DNA of 36,584 nt, taken from the NCBI GenBank assembly GCA_024234875.1, contig JACKNM010000028.1, positions 1 to 36,584 of the forward strand, in the 5' to 3' direction. The translations under genes were made by a program, and so were the position numbers. The notes below the pieces were generated by a model. It saw nothing but the letters and a program-made list of their open reading frames with translations, did not search any database and had not been told where the DNA came from. The stretch comes from Ectothiorhodospiraceae bacterium (GTDB lineage Bacteria; Pseudomonadota; Gammaproteobacteria; HK1). Positions within the stretch are counted from its first letter, which is position 1. Each line of letters starts with the position of its first letter. Shown one piece after another: positions 21,852 to 30,617 of the stretch.

Positions 21852-23276
21852 ATGAAGCAGTCGTTGCAGCTCCGCCTCGGTCAGCATCTGGCGATGACGC
21901 CACAGCTGCAGCAGGCGATTCGACTGCTTCAGCTCTCGACCATCGAGTTGCGCACCGAGATCCAGGATGCGCTCGACTCGAACATGATGCTCGAGGTCGA
22001 CGACGACATGGATGGCCTCGCGCCGGTTCCGAGCGAGCCGCCGGCGGAGGAGGACGTCGCCCCGGTCGACATCCCCAGCGAGCTCCCGGTGGACAGCGCC
22101 TGGGAGGACGTCTACGACGGCGCGATGGGGGTCGCCGGCAACGGCGACGGGAACGGTATCGAGTACGAGGCGCAGCGCTCGGGCGAGACCAGCCTGCAGG
22201 ACCATCTCCACGAGCAGCTCGCGCTGATGCGCCTGTCGGAGACCGACCGCGCCATCGCCACCGCCATCGTCGATGCGGTGGACGACGGCGGCTATCTCTG
22301 CGCGACCGTCCCCGACCTGACCCAGACCATGCTGTCGAACGGGGTGGAGGTCGAGGAGGACGAGGTCGAGGCCTGCCTGCGCCAGGTGCAGAATCTCGAC
22401 CCGCCGGGGGTCGCTGCGCGCGATCTCCGCGAGTGCCTGCTGATTCAGCTCCGCCAGCTCGACGCAGACACCCCGTGGCGAGACGTCGCGGTGACGATGG
22501 TCGACGAGCATCTCGACCTGATGGCCGCCCGTGATTTCGCCCAGCTCATGCGCGTGCTGCGCATCGACAAGGACGAGCTGCAGGAGGTTCTGGGACTCGT
22601 CCGCTCACTCTCGCCACGCCCCGGCGCACTGGTCGACACCGGCACTCCCGAGTACGTGGTGCCGGACGTCTTCGTGCGCAAGGTGAAGGGGGTGTGGCGG
22701 GTCGAGCTCAACCCGGACGCCTTCCCACGCCTCCGCGTCAACCCGCAATACGCGCGGCTCGTGCGTCGGGCCGACTCGAGCAACGACAACACCACGCTCC
22801 GCGCCCATCTCCAGGAGGCGCGCTGGTTCATCAAGAGCCTGCGCAGCCGCAGCGAGACGCTGCTCAAGGTCGCCACCTGCATCGTCGAGCGCCAGCAGGG
22901 CTTCCTCGAGCACGGCGACGAGGCGATGCGCCCGATGGTGCTGCACGACGTGGCGGAAGCCGTCGGCATGCACGAGTCGACGATCTCGCGCGTGACCACC
23001 CAGAAGTACATGCACACCCCGCGCGGGATTTACGAGCTCAAGTACTTCTTCTCGAGCCACGTCTACACCAAGAGCGGCTCGGAATGCTCGTCGACCGCGA
23101 TTCGCGCCCTGCTCAAGCGACTGATCGCGGCCGAGAACCCTTCCAAGCCACTCAGCGACAGCAAGCTCGCCGACATCCTGGCCGAGCAGGGTATCAACGT
23201 GGCCCGACGCACCGTGGCCAAGTACCGTGAGGCCATGGCCATCCCATCGTCCGCCGAGCGCAGGACGCTCGCCTGA
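21852..23276 (+). CDS. rpoN: RNA polymerase sigma-54 factor
   Basis: A 474-residue sigma-54. Region I (1-48) is Gln/Leu-rich (MKQSLQLRLGQHLAMTPQLQQ), an acidic region II runs about 50-105, and region III starts with the core-binding part. The HTH region has PMVLHDVAEAVGMHESTISRVTTQKYM, and the RpoN box ARRTVAKYRE occupies about 451-460. It recognises the -24/-12 promoter and needs an AAA+ activator. All regions needed for function are present. Followed by hpf, ptsN and rapZ as in E. coli. Confidence 0.97.
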   Translation: MKQSLQLRLGQHLAMTPQLQQAIRLLQLSTIELRTEIQDALDSNMMLEVDDDMDGLAPVPSEPPAEEDVAPVDIPSELPVDSAWEDVYDGAMGVAGNGDGNGIEYEAQRSGETSLQDHLHEQLALMRLSETDRAIATAIVDAVDDGGYLCATVPDLTQTMLSNGVEVEEDEVEACLRQVQNLDPPGVAARDLRECLLIQLRQLDADTPWRDVAVTMVDEHLDLMAARDFAQLMRVLRIDKDELQEVLGLVRSLSPRPGALVDTGTPEYVVPDVFVRKVKGVWRVELNPDAFPRLRVNPQYARLVRRADSSNDNTTLRAHLQEARWFIKSLRSRSETLLKVATCIVERQQGFLEHGDEAMRPMVLHDVAEAVGMHESTISRVTTQKYMHTPRGIYELKYFFSSHVYTKSGSECSSTAIRALLKRLIAAENPSKPLSDSKLADILAEQGINVARRTVAKYREAMAIPSSAERRTLA

Positions 23277-23481
23277 CAACGTGCCCTCCGCGCTCGAGAC
23301 GAGGCCGCACGACACGGAACGCGCCGTCCGCGGTGGTGAACTGCGGTCAGCGCCCCACCCGACTCCGGGCGGACATGCCCCCGCCCGGCACCCCCGCGAG
23401 CCCGAGCGCGCGCCGTCGTCACCCGCGACGCCGGCGACCACGAGTCGCGGGATTCCCGCCACCTGCATGGAGTGACAAGCG

Positions 23482-23805
23482 ATGCAGATCAACGTCACCG
23501 GCCACCACGTCGAGGTCACACCGGCGCTGCGCGAGTACGTGCAGAACAAGACCGGACGCCTCGAGCGGCATCATGACCATGCCACCAGCTTTCACGTGGT
23601 GTTGACGGTGGAGCGGCAGAAGCACCGAGCCGAGGCAACCATGCACCTCGCCGGTAACCGGCTGTTCGCCGACGCCTCCGCGAACGACATGTACGCGGCG
23701 GTCGACGCGATGATGGACAAGCTGGACCGCCAGCTCCGCCGCCACAAGGAGAAGGTGACCGACCACCACCGGGCCGAGGGCGGCCTGAAGACGATGGAGG
23801 AATAG
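23482..23805 (+). CDS. hpf: ribosome hibernation promoting factor (short form)
   Basis: A 107-residue HPF/YfiA-family protein: MQINVTGHHVEVTPALREYVQNKTGRLERH at the start, the beta-strand set FHVVLTVERQKHRAEATMHL and FADASANDMYAAVDAMMDKLDRQLRRHKEK. It lacks the long C-terminal dimerisation domain and so is the short type that acts with RMF in stationary phase. GGAG lies 8 nt before the ATG. The 205-bp gap after rpoN contains no gene; no transcription terminator is obvious there. Confidence 0.93.
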   Translation: MQINVTGHHVEVTPALREYVQNKTGRLERHHDHATSFHVVLTVERQKHRAEATMHLAGNRLFADASANDMYAAVDAMMDKLDRQLRRHKEKVTDHHRAEGGLKTMEE

Positions 23806-23845
23806 GCGCCGCGGCGCCGGGTTACGCGGCGGGCCCTGGATCCGC

Positions 23846-23851
23846 TATCCT
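23846..23851 (+). promoter_or_regulatory. candidate -10 element before ptsN
   Basis: TATCCT ends 30 nt before the ptsN ATG; no -35 evident. A 14-bp palindrome (23805-23818) lies just upstream at the end of hpf. Confidence 0.3.
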
Positions 23852-23881
23852 TGCGCCCGCCGTCTCCCTGACACCCACCCG

Positions 23882-24343
23882 ATGACCATCTCCGACATCC
23901 TGTCGACCGACCGCATCCTGGTCGGCGCCGATGCTTCGAGCAAGAAGCGCGTGCTCGAGGTTCTGAGCGAGCTTCTGACCACCCCCGACGGGCCGGTCTC
24001 CGCCCTGACCGTGTTCAAGGCCCTTTGCGAGCGTGAGCGCAAGGGCAACACCGGTCTCGGCGAGGGCGTCGCGATTCCCCACGGACGCCTCCCCGAGGTC
24101 CACGAGGCGGTCGCGGCCTTCGTCAAGCTCGCCGAGCCCGTCGACTTCGACGCCCCCGACGGTCGGGGCGTGGATCTCGTGATCGGACTGCTGGTGCCCG
24201 AGGACTACACCCAGGAGCACGTCGAGATCCTCGCCGGCCTGGCCGAGAGCCTGAGCTCCACCGAGGTGCGCGAGGCGCTGCGGCGGACGACCTCGCCGGC
24301 GCGCGCCCGCGAGCTGCTGTGCCACGGCTCGGTTCCGGTCTGA
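23882..24343 (+). CDS. ptsN: nitrogen-PTS phosphocarrier EIIA(Ntr)
   Basis: A 153-residue PTS EIIA type-2 protein. The phosphorylation site is H67 in AIPHGRLPEV. Other conserved stretches are FKALCERERKGNTGLGEGVAIP and the VDLVIGLLVPEDYTQEHVEIL segment. It receives phosphate through EI(Ntr) and NPr and controls potassium uptake and other targets by its phosphorylation state. It stands between hpf and rapZ; npr (ptsO) does not follow rapZ in this window. Confidence 0.95.
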   Translation: MTISDILSTDRILVGADASSKKRVLEVLSELLTTPDGPVSALTVFKALCERERKGNTGLGEGVAIPHGRLPEVHEAVAAFVKLAEPVDFDAPDGRGVDLVIGLLVPEDYTQEHVEILAGLAESLSSTEVREALRRTTSPARARELLCHGSVPV

Positions 24344-24380
24344 GAACCGCGCACCATCGCCTGACGCGCGGATCACCGAG

Positions 24381-25238
24381 ATGAAGCTCGTCATCGTCAG
24401 TGGCCTGTCCGGCGCGGGCAAGAGCATCGCGATGCACGCGCTCGAGGATCTCGGATACTACTGCGTCGACAATCTGCCGCTCGGCCTGCTGCCGGCGCTG
24501 GCATCGACCCTCGGCAACGTTCCCGGCCGGCGTCACGAGCTGGTGGCGGTCGCCATCGACGCGCGCAACTCGGCGGCGGACTTCGAGCGGTTCGGCGAGA
24601 TCATGGACGAGATCTCGGCGCTCGGCGTCGAGAGCCGAGTGGTGTTCATCGAGGCCGACGAGGACGTGCTCCTCAAGCGCTTCAGCGAGACCAGGCGCCG
24701 CCACCCGCTCACTGCCGACGACGTCTCGCTCGGCGAGGCGCTGGCGCAGGAGCGCACCCTGCTCGCCCCGGTTCGTCGCAAGGCGGATCTGCGCCTGGAC
24801 ACGTCCCAGACCCACGTCCACCAGCTCCGGGATCTGGTGCGAAGCCGGATCGACGAGCGGCCACTGTCGCGGCTCGCGCTGCTGTTCGAATCGTTCGGCT
24901 ACAAGCACGGATTGCCGCAGGACGCGGACTTCGTGTTCGACGTCCGGTTCCTTCCCAATCCCCACTGGGAGCCGGACCTCCGCAACCTGACCGGCCGCGA
25001 TGCCGAGGTGCGCCGTTTCCTCGAGTCACAGCCCGCGGTCGAGGACGTGGTGTGGCAGGTGACCGGGCTGCTCGAGCGCTGGATTCCGGCGTTCGAGGCC
25101 GACAACCGCGCCTACCTCACCGTCGCCATCGGCTGCACCGGCGGCCAACACCGCTCGGTCTACATCGCCGAGCGGCTGGCCGAGCACTTCCGCTCACGCC
25201 GCCCGGGCGTCATGGTCCGCCACCGCGAAATCACCTGA
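24381..25238 (+). CDS. rapZ: RNase adapter protein RapZ
   Basis: A 285-residue protein. N-terminal Walker A is GLSGAGKS with the following ALEDLGYYCVDNLP; a Walker B-like stretch is in the nucleotide-binding domain. The C-terminal domain carries VAIGCTGGQHRSVYIAERL, the RNA and GlmY-binding part. RapZ guides RNase E to the sRNA GlmZ and senses glucosamine-6-phosphate. The length equals the E. coli protein (284). The gene is convergent with perM; both stop codons sit in an inverted-repeat region. No sRNA glmY/glmZ is recognisable in the window. Confidence 0.96.
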   Translation: MKLVIVSGLSGAGKSIAMHALEDLGYYCVDNLPLGLLPALASTLGNVPGRRHELVAVAIDARNSAADFERFGEIMDEISALGVESRVVFIEADEDVLLKRFSETRRRHPLTADDVSLGEALAQERTLLAPVRRKADLRLDTSQTHVHQLRDLVRSRIDERPLSRLALLFESFGYKHGLPQDADFVFDVRFLPNPHWEPDLRNLTGRDAEVRRFLESQPAVEDVVWQVTGLLERWIPAFEADNRAYLTVAIGCTGGQHRSVYIAERLAEHFRSRRPGVMVRHREIT

Positions 25239-25281
25239 GCGCGCTTCGACACGGGCTTCGACGGGGCGCAGCCCGGCTCAG
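25235..25281. terminator. nested inverted repeats between rapZ and perM stop codons
   Basis: CTGAGC (25235-25240, holding the rapZ TGA) pairs with GCTCAG (25276-25281, holding the perM TGA on the other strand). Inside, CGGGCT (25252-25257) pairs with AGCCCG (25270-25275). Both stems can form in either RNA. No T-run, so a bidirectional terminator is plausible but unproven. Confidence 0.5.
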
Positions 25282-26366
25282 CGGCCGGTCACGATCTCAC
25301 CCGGTTCCGCGTGCGGATCGCGCCCGAGCGTCGGCCAGGCCTTGAGCACGGCCTGCACCACGGTCGCGAGCGGGATGGCGAAGAAGACACCCCAGAACCC
25401 CCACAGCCCGCCGAACACCAGCACCGACACGATGATGGCGACCGGGTGCAGGTTGACCACCTCGGAGAACAGGAGCGGCACCAGGACGTTGCCGTCGAGC
25501 GCCTGGATCACCGCATAGGCGATGAGCAGGTAGGCGAAGTCCGACGTCAGACCCCACTGGAAGTAGGCGACCACCGCCACCGGAAAGGTGACCGCGACCG
25601 CGCCGATGTACGGAATCAGCACCGAGATCCCGACCAGGACACCGAGCAGCATCGCGAACTGCAGGCCCATGACCACGAAGGTCACATAGGTCACCACCCA
25701 GACGATGAGAATCTCGATGAACTTGCCGCGCACGTAGTTCCCGAGCTGAAGGTCCACATCGTGCCAGACGCGCTCCAGCAAGCCGCGCTCGCGCGGCATG
25801 AAGCGCGTGAACCACGCGACGATGGTCTCCTTGTCCTTGAGGAAGAAGAAGACCATCAACGGCATGAGGATCAAGTACACCGCCATCGTCAGCACGCCGA
25901 CCACCGACGACAGCGACATCGAGACCACGTGCTGCCCCCAGTTCACGATCTCGGCGCGAATCGCCGCGATGAGGTCGAGCACCTGCTGTTGCGAGAACAG
26001 CTGCGGATAGCGCTCCGGAAGCTGCAGCAGCGCATCCTGTCCCTGCTGGACCATGCTCGGGAGCTGTTGGATGAGCTGGCTGGCCTGGCGCGACAGCAGC
26101 GGTAGCAGGGCGAACATCACGAACAGCAGGAACGCCATGAAGGCGCAGAACACGATGAGCACCGAGACCAGCCGCGGCAGCCGATAACGCACCAGCAGCG
26201 CGACCAACCCCTCCAGCAGATAGGCGATGATGATGCTCGCGATCGCGGGTGCGAGCATCTGCCCGGCGAACACCACCACCGCGAGCATCGCCAGCGCGAC
26301 GATGGCGAGCCCGACGACCTGAGGATCCGAGAAGTGGCGCTGCAGCCACCGGGTGACGAAGGTCAT
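25278..26366 (-). CDS. AI-2E family transporter / PerM-type permease
   Basis: A 362-residue inner-membrane protein with about eight hydrophobic segments: two early ones (25-60), one after a long cytoplasmic loop, then pairs around 155-180, 205-260, and 285-340. The family core AVYLILMPLMVFFFLKDKETI, GLQFAMLLGVLVGISVLIPYIGAV and LDGNVLVPLLFSEVVNLHPVAIIVSVLVFGGLWGFWG (split) is clear. The family includes TqsA and PerM. The substrate is unproven; the name AI-2E comes from one member. It starts 63 bp after cpoB on the same strand and may be a late gene of that operon. Confidence 0.88.
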   Translation of the reverse strand: MTFVTRWLQRHFSDPQVVGLAIVALAMLAVVVFAGQMLAPAIASIIIAYLLEGLVALLVRYRLPRLVSVLIVFCAFMAFLLFVMFALLPLLSRQASQLIQQLPSMVQQGQDALLQLPERYPQLFSQQQVLDLIAAIRAEIVNWGQHVVSMSLSSVVGVLTMAVYLILMPLMVFFFLKDKETIVAWFTRFMPRERGLLERVWHDVDLQLGNYVRGKFIEILIVWVVTYVTFVVMGLQFAMLLGVLVGISVLIPYIGAVAVTFPVAVVAYFQWGLTSDFAYLLIAYAVIQALDGNVLVPLLFSEVVNLHPVAIIVSVLVFGGLWGFWGVFFAIPLATVVQAVLKAWPTLGRDPHAEPGEIVTGR

Positions 26367-26429
26367 GACCTGCTCAACGCCATTGGAACGTGTCCCGAGC
26401 GGCGCACGACCGGGCGACGACGCGTACGC

Positions 26430-27215
26430 TCAGCCACCACCGAGGCGTTCGAGTCGCTTGCGAGCCAGGCCCGCCGCAGTCGAATCCGGGTGTGCCTTGA
26501 CCAGGCTCTGCAGGACCTTGCGTGCCTCGGCCTTGTCACCGAGCTCGTCGTGGATGTAGCCGATCTTGAGCAGTGCACCGGTCAGCTTCTGGCTCCCCGG
26601 AAACTGCTCGACGAGACGACGGAACTCACCCAGAGCCGGCTTGAACTTGCGGGTCACGTAGTAGGTCTCGGCGAGCCAGTACTGGGCGTTGTCGGAGTAC
26701 TGACCGCTCGGGTGCGCGGCCAGGAAATCCTTGAACGCTTTCGCCGCGGCGTCGTAACGGCCAGCCTTGAGCTGATCGAACGCGGCGGCGTAGGCAGCTT
26801 GCTCCTCTGCACTGCTGGCAGGTGCGGGCGCGCTCGGGGGTGTGGCCGCCTCGGGTGCGGCCGCCGGCGCGGCGGGGGCCGCCTCCGGCGCATCCGCCGC
26901 AGCCACCGTCCGCGCCGCCTCGACCTCGGCGATGCGCTTCTCGAGATCCTGGTACTGCGCGCGCTGGCCCCGCCGCAACTGCTCGATGGTGTGGGCCTGG
27001 CGCTCGATCTGACCGCGCAGCTCGCGGAGCTCCCGGCGCATCTGGTCCACGTTCTCCAGCAGCTGGACCATCGCCTCACTGCCGACGAGGCGCTCCAGCC
27101 GCTGGATGCGGGCGTCCATCGAGACCTGGGCGGTCACCGGCACGGCCACCGTCAGCCCGGCCATCAGCGCCGCCGAGACGGCGGCGCGCGCAACCCACGA
27201 ACGCACCGCGATCAC
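26430..27215 (-). CDS. cpoB: cell-division coordinator CpoB (YbgF)
   Basis: A 261-residue periplasmic protein. After a signal peptide (VARAAVSAALMAG..TAQ) comes an N-terminal coiled coil (about 30-100, with MDARIQRLERLVG and QMRRELRELRGQIERQ), then a Pro/Ala-rich linker and three TPR repeats (about 145-258), containing AFKDFLAAHPSGQYSDNAQYW. The Pro/Ala linker is typical. CpoB trimerises through the coiled coil and links PBP1B to Tol-Pal. Start GTG at 27215 is chosen because it overlaps the pal stop as GTGA; a longer start would overlap pal by 40 bp. Last Tol gene of the run. Confidence 0.92.
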   Translation of the reverse strand: MIAVRSWVARAAVSAALMAGLTVAVPVTAQVSMDARIQRLERLVGSEAMVQLLENVDQMRRELRELRGQIERQAHTIEQLRRGQRAQYQDLEKRIAEVEAARTVAAADAPEAAPAAPAAAPEAATPPSAPAPASSAEEQAAYAAAFDQLKAGRYDAAAKAFKDFLAAHPSGQYSDNAQYWLAETYYVTRKFKPALGEFRRLVEQFPGSQKLTGALLKIGYIHDELGDKAEARKVLQSLVKAHPDSTAAGLARKRLERLGGG

Positions 27216-27757
27216 CGCGTGCGGTAGATGATCTCGACGCGACGGTTCCACTGCCAGGACGCGTCGTCATGGCCCTCGACCGCCGGCCGCTCCTCGCCGT
27301 AGCTCACCGTCTCCACCTGCTGCACCGAGCCGCCCAGCAAGGTCACGAGCTGACGCACCGAGTTCGCGCGGCGCTCGCCGAGTGCGATGTTGTACTCACG
27401 CGTGCCCCGCTCGTCGGCGTGGCCTTCCAGGGTCACCGCGGCGGAGGGGTTGTTCGCCAGGTACTGCGCATGCGCCTCGACGATCGCGCGGTCCTCGTCC
27501 TTGATGGTGCTGCTGTCGAAGTCGAAGTACACGGTCCGCTTGGACAGGTTGCTCGCCGGATCGTCGAGCGGATGCCCGCGGAACGTCGAGCCCGCACCGA
27601 CGCCTTGCGACGTCGCCCCGGGCTGGGTTCCCGAAGGCTGGCTCTCGGTCACCGGCGGCTGCTGCTCGCCGTCCTTGGTGCCCATCGTGCTCTCGCAAGC
27701 CGCGAGGACGACGGCGACCGCCGCAACACCCAGAAGCCTGGCAACGCGTGGGAACAT
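27212..27757 (-). CDS. pal: peptidoglycan-associated lipoprotein
   Basis: A 181-residue outer-membrane lipoprotein. Lipobox is VVLAAC with lipid Cys21. A disordered linker (25-75) precedes the OmpA-like peptidoglycan-binding domain: VYFDFDSSTIKDEDRAIVEAHAQYL, LEGHADERGTREYNIALGERRA and the closing WQWNRRVEIIYR. Pal tethers the outer membrane to peptidoglycan and binds TolB. The ATG at 27757 has a GAGGAG ribosome-binding site 6 nt before it. It overlaps cpoB as GTGA. Confidence 0.96.
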   Translation of the reverse strand: MFPRVARLLGVAAVAVVLAACESTMGTKDGEQQPPVTESQPSGTQPGATSQGVGAGSTFRGHPLDDPASNLSKRTVYFDFDSSTIKDEDRAIVEAHAQYLANNPSAAVTLEGHADERGTREYNIALGERRANSVRQLVTLLGGSVQQVETVSYGEERPAVEGHDDASWQWNRRVEIIYRTR

Positions 27758-27822
27758 ACTCGACTCCTCGTTGGGATGCATCGGCGCGGAGGTCCGGCGC
27801 CGCATGATGGGTTCGGGATGGC

Positions 27823-29145
27823 TCATCGCCGGCTACGGAAGGGCGACCAGGCCGGCTCGCGCGCCTTGCCCTCGGTGGCCGCGAGCTGCTGACGCATGCG
27901 CCCGTCGGTCGACACCGCGGCGAGCACGCTCGACCCGCCAGAGACCGTAGCATACAGGATCATCGTCCCGTTCGGCGCGAACGAGGGCGACTCGTCGAGG
28001 CGCGTGTCGGTCAGCACGTTCACCGCGCTGGTCTCGAGATCGAGCACCGCGATTCGGAATCGTCCACCGACGCCGTGCACGAACGCGAGCCGGCGCCCAT
28101 CCGGTGAGAAGCTCGCGCGCGCGTTGTAGTCGTCGCTGGCGACGAAGGTCATCCGCCGCGCCTCGCCACCGCTCGCCGGCACCTGGTAGATCTGCGGCTT
28201 GCCTCCGCGATCGGAGGTGAAGACGATGCTCGCGCCGTCCGGCGACCAGGCGGGCTCGGTGTCGATCGCGGGATCGTCGGTGATCCGACGCAGCCGGCGG
28301 CCGGCCAGGTCCAGCACGTAGATCTCGTGGTTGCCGTCCTTCGACAGTGTCAGTGCGAGGCGGCTCCCGTCGGGGGAGAACGCCGGCGCGCCGTTGGTCC
28401 CGGGGAACGCCGCCACCGCGTCGCGTCGACCGGTCGCGAGCTCCTGGACGTAGACCTGCGGGCGTCCGGCCTCGTAGGAGACGTAGGCGAGCCGCGCACC
28501 GTCCGGCGACCACGACGGCGAGAGAATCGGTTGCACCGAGTCGAGCACCGGGAACGGGTTGGCGCCGTCGCTGTCGGCAACCTGCAGCGCATAGCGGCGC
28601 TCGCCGTTCGCGTCCCGGCCCTCGGTCACGTAGGCGACCCGGGTGTCGAACGCCCCACGCTCGCCGGTCAGGGTCTCGTAGACGATGTCGCTGATCTGGT
28701 GCGCGGTGCGCCGCAGGTCCCGCGTGGTGGCCACGATCTCGAAGCCCGCGAGCTGGGTGGCGCGGAACACGTCGAACAGGCGAAACGTGATCGCGTACTG
28801 CTCGGGCCCACGCGCCTCGACCCGCCCGATCACCAGATTCGCGGTACCGAGGATGCGCCAGTCACCGAAGTTCACGTCCGCCACCGACGACGGCCGGCTC
28901 GGCAGGTCCGGGAACGCGATCGGATCGAAGCGGCCGGTGCGCGCCAGGTCGTCGGCGACGATCTGCCCGATGTTCTCCGGAGCACGCGCCCCGGCGGCAC
29001 CGCCGGCGAAGCCGAACGGCACGATCGCGATGGGCAGCGCGGCCTCGGTGCTCTCGGTGATGCGAATGGTGAGTACCGCTCGCGCCGGCCCCGGCATCGC
29101 AGCGATGCCGAGAGCACAGACGAGGGCGAGGACGGCGGCGTTCAT
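27823..29145 (-). CDS. tolB: Tol-Pal system beta-propeller protein TolB
   Basis: A 440-residue periplasmic protein. The N-terminal signal sequence with LALVCALGIAAMPGPARA leads into an alpha/beta domain with PFGFAGG and FRLFDVFRATQLAG. The C-terminal six-bladed propeller shows repeated SPDGxxLA/W units: WSPDGARLAYVSY, FSPDGSRLALTLS, WSPDGASIVFTSDRGG, FSPDGRRLAFVHG and SFAPNGTMILYA. It shuttles between Pal and TolA-linked proteins. A TTG five codons upstream is an alternative start. The gap to pal is 65 bp. Confidence 0.96.
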   Translation of the reverse strand: MNAAVLALVCALGIAAMPGPARAVLTIRITESTEAALPIAIVPFGFAGGAAGARAPENIGQIVADDLARTGRFDPIAFPDLPSRPSSVADVNFGDWRILGTANLVIGRVEARGPEQYAITFRLFDVFRATQLAGFEIVATTRDLRRTAHQISDIVYETLTGERGAFDTRVAYVTEGRDANGERRYALQVADSDGANPFPVLDSVQPILSPSWSPDGARLAYVSYEAGRPQVYVQELATGRRDAVAAFPGTNGAPAFSPDGSRLALTLSKDGNHEIYVLDLAGRRLRRITDDPAIDTEPAWSPDGASIVFTSDRGGKPQIYQVPASGGEARRMTFVASDDYNARASFSPDGRRLAFVHGVGGRFRIAVLDLETSAVNVLTDTRLDESPSFAPNGTMILYATVSGGSSVLAAVSTDGRMRQQLAATEGKAREPAWSPFRSRR

Positions 29146-29209
29146 CTTCGATCGCAACAACGTTCAATCCTCTTGGTGCGCGCCCAATCGCGGTTCGACT
29201 CGGGCCGAC

Positions 29210-30589
29210 TCAGTCGCGCGGGTCGAACTCGAACTGTATCTCACGCGAGAACAACGATGGATCGCGGGGCAGGGGCAGTGGCGAGGAACGGAAGATCGCC
29301 TCCTGCACCGAGCGGTCGAACAGGCGATTGCCGCTGCTCTCCACGACCTCCACCTTCGCCACCTCGCCACCGGGGAGCTGGACCACGAGCACGGTGCACT
29401 TCAGCCCGCGGGCCGACGACGGCGGCCGCTTCCAGTTTCGCTGCACGCTCGCCTTGATCTGCCCGACGTACTCGGCGAGTTGCCGACCGCGGAGATCGGA
29501 GCGCGCCTTGTCGAGCTCGCGCTGCTCGGCCGCCAAGGCCTCCTGGAGCGCGAGCTCCGCCTCCTTGCGCTGGCGCTCGTCCTCGGCGCGCTGGCGTGCC
29601 TTCTCGGCCTCGCGTCGCTTCTCGTCGGCGACCCGGCGCTCCTCCTCGAGCTTGCGCTTCTGCTCCTCGGCGACGCGCTTCTGCTCCTCGATGCGCTGTC
29701 GCTCCTGCTCGGCGATGCGCTTTTGCTCCTCGGCCGCTCGCCGCTCGCGCTCGATGCGCTCCCTCTCGGCCTCGGCGCGTTGGCGCTCGGCCTCGGCCTT
29801 CGCCCGCTCGGCGTCGACGCGTTGCTTCTCCGCCTCGGCCTGGCGACGCTGCGCCTCCGCCTGCTGTCGCTCGGCCTCGGCGCGGCGCTTCTCCTCCTCG
29901 GCGACCTTGCGCTCCTCGTCGGCGCGCCGCGCCCGCTCCTCGGCCACCCGGCGCTCCTCCTCGATGCGCGCCCGGTCGGCCTCGGCCCGCTGCTTCTCCG
30001 CCTCGAGTCGCTGCTGCTCCGCCTCCAGCCGCTCGCGCTCCTCACGCGCCACGCGCTGACGCTCGGCCTCGCGCTGGCGCTGCTCGGCCGCCTCGCGCAG
30101 CCTGGTCTCCTCGGCCTGGCGCTCGGCCTCGAGCTGACGCTCGCGCACGCGCAGCTGCTCGACCTGCGCCGCCTGCTCCTCCTGGCGCTGCTTGAGCTCC
30201 GCCAGGCGCTCGGCCTCGAGCTGCTCGCGATTGCGAAGCTCCGCCTCGTGCTGTAGCCGGGCCTCGGCGAGCTGGCGCTGGAGATCCGCGAGGCGGCGTT
30301 GCTCGTCGAGCCGCTGCTGCGTCGCCTCCTCGGCCTCGCGCGCGAGCTTCTCGACGCGCTCGCGCTCGGCCTCCTTGACCGTGCGTTCCTGCTCGCGGAT
30401 GCGCTCGATCTCGGCCGCGACCCGGGTCTCGTCGACCACCACCGCCTCGATCGGCGCGGCCTCGCCACCGGCGTCGATGGCCGGGGCCTTCCAGTCGAGG
30501 CTCACCAGCAAGATGGCGAGCAACCCGACGTGGACCACCACCGCCAATGCACCGGCGACCAGCTTCTCTCGAACCGTCCTCGCGCTCAT
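29210..30589 (-). CDS. tolA: Tol-Pal system protein TolA
   Basis: A 459-residue inner-membrane protein. One N-terminal membrane helix (about 12-30) is followed by a very long charged coiled coil (about 55-355) of E/A/R/Q-rich heptads such as AEAERQRAEAERERIERERRA. A globular C-terminal domain follows, with LAEYVGQIKASVQRNWKRPP and LLVVQLPGGEVAKVEVVESSGNRLFDRSVQEAI-type segments that bind TolB/Pal. It is about 40 residues longer than E. coli TolA (421). The start ATG at 30589 has no strong Shine-Dalgarno. The coiled-coil repeats make the other frames here look spuriously open. Confidence 0.94.
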   Translation of the reverse strand: MSARTVREKLVAGALAVVVHVGLLAILLVSLDWKAPAIDAGGEAAPIEAVVVDETRVAAEIERIREQERTVKEAERERVEKLAREAEEATQQRLDEQRRLADLQRQLAEARLQHEAELRNREQLEAERLAELKQRQEEQAAQVEQLRVRERQLEAERQAEETRLREAAEQRQREAERQRVAREERERLEAEQQRLEAEKQRAEADRARIEEERRVAEERARRADEERKVAEEEKRRAEAERQQAEAQRRQAEAEKQRVDAERAKAEAERQRAEAERERIERERRAAEEQKRIAEQERQRIEEQKRVAEEQKRKLEEERRVADEKRREAEKARQRAEDERQRKEAELALQEALAAEQRELDKARSDLRGRQLAEYVGQIKASVQRNWKRPPSSARGLKCTVLVVQLPGGEVAKVEVVESSGNRLFDRSVQEAIFRSSPLPLPRDPSLFSREIQFEFDPRD

Positions 30590-30617
30590 CGATCGATCTG
30601 CCCTGCCGCGCACCGCA

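Noticed and set aside
23805..23818. 14-bp palindrome GGCGCCGCGGCGCC after hpf
   Set aside because: It is a GC-rich palindrome with too short a loop for a clear terminator and no T-run.
24330..24349. 6-bp stem CGGTTC/GAACCG around the ptsN stop codon
   Set aside because: The stem is short with an 8-nt loop, and rapZ follows closely on the same strand. It is not convincing as a terminator.
28685..30256. Long open reading frame of over 500 codons on the plus strand opposite tolA and tolB
   Set aside because: It is the antisense of the repetitive tolA coiled coil and has a monotonous Leu-rich or Arg/Ser-rich composition. tolA on the other strand is clearly the gene.
29401..30468. Long minus-strand frame inside tolA, Arg/Ser-rich
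   Set aside because: It lies in another frame of the same repeat region with no homologous features.
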